This document shows positions 5,946-8,336 of a stretch of 8,336 bases of DNA, one piece after another; positions within the stretch are counted from its first letter, which is position 1; each line of letters opens with the position of its first letter. A program made the position numbers and the translations under genes. The notes beneath the pieces were generated by a model. That model searched no databases. It saw only the letters and a program-made list of their open reading frames with translations, and was not told the origin of the DNA. The stretch lies in contig SUUD01000075.1 in the NCBI GenBank assembly GCA_015062715.1, positions 1 through 8,336 of the forward strand, written 5' to 3'. This DNA comes from Olsenella sp. Its GTDB lineage: Bacteria; Actinomycetota; Coriobacteriia; Coriobacteriales; Atopobiaceae.

Positions 5946-6710
5946 TCAGCCGAGACTGATGGAGCGAATCCCGCGCAGGGTGAGGTCGGGATCGATGGCG
6001 TCGAAGAGGTCGGTAGCATGGCTCACGGTGCGTGCGAGCCCGCCGGTGCCCACCACCGTGGCGCCCTCTATGCCCAGCTCCGCCTTGATGCGGCCCACCA
6101 GGCCCTCCGCCTGGGCCGCCGCCCCAATGACGAGGCCCGACTGCACGGCCGTCTCGGTGGTGTTGCCCAGCGCGGACGCCGGTGCCTCGATGGGGACGCT
6201 CGAAAGCTTTGCCGCGCGCGAGAACAGCGCGTTCGCCGAGAGCATGAGGCCGGGCGAGATGGCCCCTCCGCAGTAGGCGCCTTCCTTGTTGACCACGTCG
6301 ATGTTGGTCGCGGTGCCAAAGTCGACGACGATGACCGGCGCCCCGTAGGTCTCGCGTGCCGCGAAGGCGTTGGCGACGCGGTCGGCGCCGACCTGCCCCG
6401 GGTTGGGGACGTCAAGCTCCATGCCACACTCCGCGCCGGGGCCGACCACATGGGGCTCCCTGCCCAGCAGCGAGGTCAGGCAGCGCCTCCACGCGCGGGT
6501 GAGCACGGGGACCACGCAGGCCAGGCCCGCGTCCGTGACCGCGCCCATGTCGAGCCCGTCCTTGTTGAAGTAGCCCCACAGCCGCGAATGCAGGCTGTCG
6601 GAGGTGTCGGTGTGGTCGGTGGCCATGCGCCACCCGTGGACGAGGGCGCCCTCCTCGTCGAAGAGTCCCAGCGTGCTCTGGGTGTTGCCGACATCGATGG
6701 CAAGGAACAT
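5946..6710 (-). CDS. coaX: Type III pantothenate kinase
   Basis: A 254-residue cytosolic kinase of the acetate/sugar kinase/Hsc70 fold that phosphorylates pantothenate in the first committed step of CoA synthesis. Type III enzymes need a monovalent cation and are not inhibited by CoA. Motifs: DVGNT (6-10) for the phosphate loop, PGQVGADR (104-111) with probable catalytic D110, DFGTATNID (130-138), GGAISPG (148-154), and VVGTGGLA (219-226). The length is normal. The start is the ATG at 6710 preceded by GGAGGAG and a 3-nt spacer; the open frame continues to 7532 but crosses the divergent rpmE gene and is not CoaX-like. It is divergent from rpmE and convergent with the epimerase gene. coaX is often next to birA in Firmicutes; here the only biotin-ligase-like gene is about 1 kb away on the other strand. 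Confidence 0.96.
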   Translation of the reverse strand: MFLAIDVGNTQSTLGLFDEEGALVHGWRMATDHTDTSDSLHSRLWGYFNKDGLDMGAVTDAGLACVVPVLTRAWRRCLTSLLGREPHVVGPGAECGMELDVPNPGQVGADRVANAFAARETYGAPVIVVDFGTATNIDVVNKEGAYCGGAISPGLMLSANALFSRAAKLSSVPIEAPASALGNTTETAVQSGLVIGAAAQAEGLVGRIKAELGIEGATVVGTGGLARTVSHATDLFDAIDPDLTLRGIRSISLG

Positions 6711-6753
6711 GGTCTCCTCCGTTGTTCGCGCGTATGGGGCGTGGCCTGTCGCC

Positions 6754-6783
6754 ATTATCGCCAATTGCGACGCTCGGCGCCAA
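6754..6783 (-). promoter_or_regulatory. Candidate coaX promoter
   Basis: On the minus strand GATAAT (plus-strand 6754-6759, five of six matches) follows TTGGCG (6778-6783, three of six) after 18 bp. It would give a leader of about 37 nt before the coaX ATG at 6710. It lies in the 230-bp divergent coaX/rpmE region, about 60 bp from the rpmE -10, so the two promoters point away from each other without overlapping. Confidence 0.45.
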
Positions 6784-6844
6784 CGGCGGCCGTTTGTGGA
6801 GAAGCGCGTGACCTGCGCCTCGACGTGCGCCTGCGGCCCGTCCG

Positions 6845-6853
6845 TGCTATACT
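6845..6853 (+). promoter_or_regulatory. Extended -10 promoter of rpmE
   Basis: TGCTATACT (6845-6853) is a strong extended -10: TGn plus TATACT, five of six matches. No good -35 is present at 16-18 bp, as expected for extended -10 promoters. Initiation near 6860 would place both leader hairpins inside the transcript, giving a 5' leader of roughly 80 nt. Confidence 0.6.
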
Positions 6854-6866
6854 TCCAAAGCTTGTC

Positions 6867-6919
6867 TGTCCTGGTCGGTAACCAGGACAACCCCCCTAGC
6901 TCTGGTCGGTAACCAGGGC
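6867..6919 (+). promoter_or_regulatory. Tandem-hairpin leader of rpmE (candidate L31 autoregulatory leader)
   Basis: Two consecutive stem-loops share the 15-nt core CTGGTCGGTAACCAG (6871-6885 and 6902-6916, 31 bp apart). Hairpin 1 pairs 6867-6875 with 6881-6889 (9 bp, loop CGGTA). Hairpin 2 pairs 6899-6906 with 6912-6919 (8 bp including one G-U, same loop CGGTA). Both lie between the -10 box and the ribosome binding site AGGAG (6929-6933, 7 nt from the ATG). Identical loops suggest repeated recognition, most simply by L31 itself. I recall published ribosomal leader families for L31, including one in Coriobacteria, but cannot check whether this is that motif. A DNA operator for a dimeric repressor, for example a zinc regulator, is the alternative. 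Confidence 0.7.
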
Positions 6920-6940
6920 ACGAAGAAGAGGAGTCCTGCC

Positions 6941-7351
6941 ATGAAGCAAGGTATCCACCCCAATTACGTGGAGTGCCAGGTCCGCTGCAGCTGCGGCAAC
7001 ACCTGGACCACCTACTCCACCAAGTCCGAGATCCGCGTTGACCTCTGCGACAAGTGCCACCCGTTCTACACCGGCACCCAGAAGCTCGTCGACACCGGTG
7101 GTCGCGTCCAGCGCTTCGCCGACAAGTTCGGTGGCGCCGCTGCCGCCCAGCTCGAGAAGGCCAAGGCCGCCAAGGCCGCCAAGGCTGCGAAGGCCGCCGA
7201 GGAGCTCGCTGCCAAGAAGGCTGCAGCCGAGGCCAAGGCCGCCGAGAAGGCCAAGCGTGCCGCCGAGTTCGAGAAGAAGGCCGCTGCCGAGGCCGCCAAG
7301 GCCGACGCCGAGCCCGCTGCCGAGCCCGTCGCCGAGGAGACCGCCGAGTAG
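6941..7351 (+). CDS. rpmE: Ribosomal protein L31 (bL31, zinc-binding type) with long Ala/Lys-rich tail
   Basis: A 136-residue large-subunit ribosomal protein at the central protuberance and inter-subunit bridge. Residues 1-65 are canonical: MKQGIHPNY, then zinc ligands C16, C18, C36 and C39, and the conserved HPFYTG (40-45) and GGRVQRF (53-59). The Cys set marks the C+ (zinc-containing) form. Typical L31 has about 66-90 residues. Here residues 66-136 add a tail of Ala/Lys/Glu runs (KAAKAAKAAKAAEELAAKK-like) ending in an acidic Pro-containing stretch, probably helical or disordered. It resembles tails seen on other actinobacterial ribosomal proteins and histone-like proteins. The start at 6941 has AGGAG 7 nt upstream. 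The gene has its own promoter, a structured leader and a terminator, so it is probably monocistronic. Confidence 0.96.
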   Translation: MKQGIHPNYVECQVRCSCGNTWTTYSTKSEIRVDLCDKCHPFYTGTQKLVDTGGRVQRFADKFGGAAAAQLEKAKAAKAAKAAKAAEELAAKKAAAEAKAAEKAKRAAEFEKKAAAEAAKADAEPAAEPVAEETAE

Positions 7352-7376
7352 CGCGTCCCCACAACCGCGATGCCCC

Positions 7377-7417
7377 AAGGGGCGCCTGGCTTCGTGCCAG
7401 GCGCCCCTTCTCGTTTT
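7377..7417 (+). terminator. Intrinsic terminator of rpmE
   Basis: Bases 7377-7390 pair with 7396-7409 (14 bp, GC-rich, AAGGGGCGCCTGGC and its complement) around a TTCGT loop. CTCGTTTT (7410-7417) follows, an imperfect T-tract. It starts 25 bp after the rpmE stop and cleanly ends that transcript. Unlike the two long palindromes it has the classic Rho-independent form. Confidence 0.88.
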
Positions 7418-7530
7418 CGCGCCCCTTCTGGGCCCTGTCTGAATCCTGAATGCCGGCGGCCCATGACGGGTAGCATCTAGTGCGTCCGCATCGCCCGGGC
7501 GTGGCCGGGCATGGCAGCAGGGAGGTCGCC
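7418..7530 (+). other. Intergenic region upstream of the DUF4153-like gene
   Basis: This holds no gene that I can support. A possible -10, TAGCAT (7472-7477), lies about 55 bp before the next ATG but has no clear -35 or TGn. GCCCGG (7493-7498) and CCGGGC (7505-7510) form a possible 6-bp hairpin just before the ribosome binding site GGAGG (7521-7525). Confidence 0.3.
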
Positions 7531-8336
7531 ATGACGCAGGACGAGCTTCAGGTCAGGCCGGCAGAGCGGCGCCGCAGGACGCTGCGCGAGTTCTCCGGGA
7601 GGGTGGGCCGTGCCGCGGGGCGCTTTCCGGTGGCGTTCGCCCTCACGGCCGTCGCCGCCGTGCTGCTCGTCATCCAGAGCCTGTCGTCGTGGATCGATGA
7701 CCCCCGCACGGTCGCGTCTCTCGCCACGTGGCTTGACCCCGCGGCACTGGTCGCCAGGGGCTGCCTTGCGGGCTTTCCCGTGTCGGTGGTGGCGCAGCTG
7801 GCGGCAGAGCGCAGGGGCGGCGCACGGCCGGCGCTTGCCCGCCAGCTTGTGGCGGGAATCTCCGTCGCCGCCCTCGTCGCGGTCGCCGAGCATGCGTACG
7901 GTGGCGACTACGCCCTCTGGGAGATGCTCTTCCTCGCGGCGTTCATCGTGCCGCTCTTCCTGGGCCTCTGGCTGCTCTATGGCGCGGTGGACGAGCGGGC
8001 CCTGCTCCCCGTCGTTGCGAGCGGGCTGCTCTTCGCGCTCCTCCTCACATTGGTCTTCGTGATTGGCCTTATCGTCGTCTACGTGGCGTTCGAGGCGCTC
8101 GTCCTCGAGCTGCCCTTCGACCTGGCCGAGCCGATCTTCATCGTGGGCTACGCCTTCGCGTTCCCCGCCGCCTTCCTGGCGCGGGTCCCCGAGCCTGGCG
8201 AGCAGGCGGAGGCCCCACGGGCCTGGCGCTCGATCGTGGGCTACGTGGTGTTCCCGCTCTGCCTGCTGCTGCTTGCCGTCCTCTACCTCTACCTGGGCCG
8301 CATTGCGCTCACGCGCACCATGCCCTCGGGCGAGAT
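7531..8336 (+). CDS. Polytopic membrane protein, DUF4153-like (partial, runs off window)
   Basis: The first 268 residues are present and the reading frame is still open at the window edge. After a basic cytosolic N-terminus (RPAERRRRTLREF, 9-21) come about seven hydrophobic segments: near 33-52, 71-92, 105-120, 131-150, 158-187, 200-217 and 235-257. The last segment and what follows, FPLCLLLLAVLYLYLGRI then LTRTMPSG (241-267), strongly recall the DUF4153 pattern of a Tyr-rich helix followed by a Pro-Ser-Gly turn. The molecular function of that family is unknown to me. The start is ATG at 7531 with GGAGG 5 nt upstream. It lies after the rpmE terminator, so it begins a new transcript. The membrane call is firm; the family call is moderate. 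Confidence 0.8.
   Translation, partial: MTQDELQVRPAERRRRTLREFSGRVGRAAGRFPVAFALTAVAAVLLVIQSLSSWIDDPRTVASLATWLDPAALVARGCLAGFPVSVVAQLAAERRGGARPALARQLVAGISVAALVAVAEHAYGGDYALWEMLFLAAFIVPLFLGLWLLYGAVDERALLPVVASGLLFALLLTLVFVIGLIVVYVAFEALVLELPFDLAEPIFIVGYAFAFPAAFLARVPEPGEQAEAPRAWRSIVGYVVFPLCLLLLAVLYLYLGRIALTRTMPSGE

Noticed and set aside
6867..6919. Riboswitch or T-box upstream of rpmE.
   Set aside because: Two small identical hairpins do not match the architecture of any riboswitch I can recall. There is no terminator or antiterminator alternative, and rpmE fits ribosomal-protein autoregulation better.
6896..7378. Gly/Leu-rich minus-strand open frame opposite rpmE.
   Set aside because: It is the reverse complement of the Ala/Lys codon repeats of the L31 tail, which creates artificial Gly/Leu repeats.
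6711..7532. N-terminal extension of coaX to 7532.
   Set aside because: The extension is antisense to rpmE and its terminator. The true ATG at 6710 has GGAGGAG immediately upstream, and the protein then has normal CoaX length.

Overview
The window is a GC-rich (roughly two-thirds G+C by eye), densely packed bacterial chromosome segment. The closest fit I can name is the actinobacterial class Coriobacteriia (Olsenella/Atopobium/Collinsella type). This rests on strong G/C third-position bias, clear AGGAGG-type ribosome binding sites, an L31 with an Ala/Lys-rich tail, and Firmicutes-like enzyme variants (sirtuin, CoaX) in a high-GC genome. The taxonomic call is an inference. I see no transposase, integrase, phage gene, tRNA, rRNA or CRISPR array.

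Layout. Positions 24-145 hold a perfect inverted repeat with 53-bp arms, placed just past the stop codon of a minus-strand exodeoxyribonuclease III gene (150-932). Upstream of that gene on the same strand is a patatin-like phospholipase (989-1879). A divergent intergenic region (1880-2039) separates it from a plus-strand sirtuin (2040-2783). Behind a new promoter comes a tight plus-strand cluster: a dihydropteroate synthase/HPPK fusion (FolP-FolK order, 2885-4444), a 171-residue protein resembling the back half of biotin-protein ligase but lacking its biotin/ATP-binding front (4435-4950, overlapping by 10 bp), and an L-ribulose-5-phosphate 3-epimerase of the UlaE family (4980-5831). A second long inverted repeat (5833-5945, 47-bp perfect arms, clearly homologous to the first) fills the entire space between the stop codons of the epimerase and of convergent coaX (5946-6710, type III pantothenate kinase). 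Divergent from coaX is rpmE (6941-7351, zinc-type L31 with a 70-residue Ala/Lys/Glu tail). It is preceded by an extended -10 promoter and two tandem hairpins sharing an identical 15-nt core, and followed by a strong intrinsic terminator. The window ends inside a DUF4153-like membrane protein gene (7531 onward).

How the genes relate. Most are housekeeping: base-excision repair, folate and CoA synthesis, NAD-dependent deacylation and a ribosomal protein. No single pathway spans the window. The most interesting parts are non-coding or vestigial: the paired palindromic gene-end elements whose differences are all compensated, the tandem-hairpin rpmE leader, the front-truncated biotin ligase relative, and the folate fusion with an acidic insertion in its DHPS domain. 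I found no convincing evidence of a new defence or biosynthetic system.
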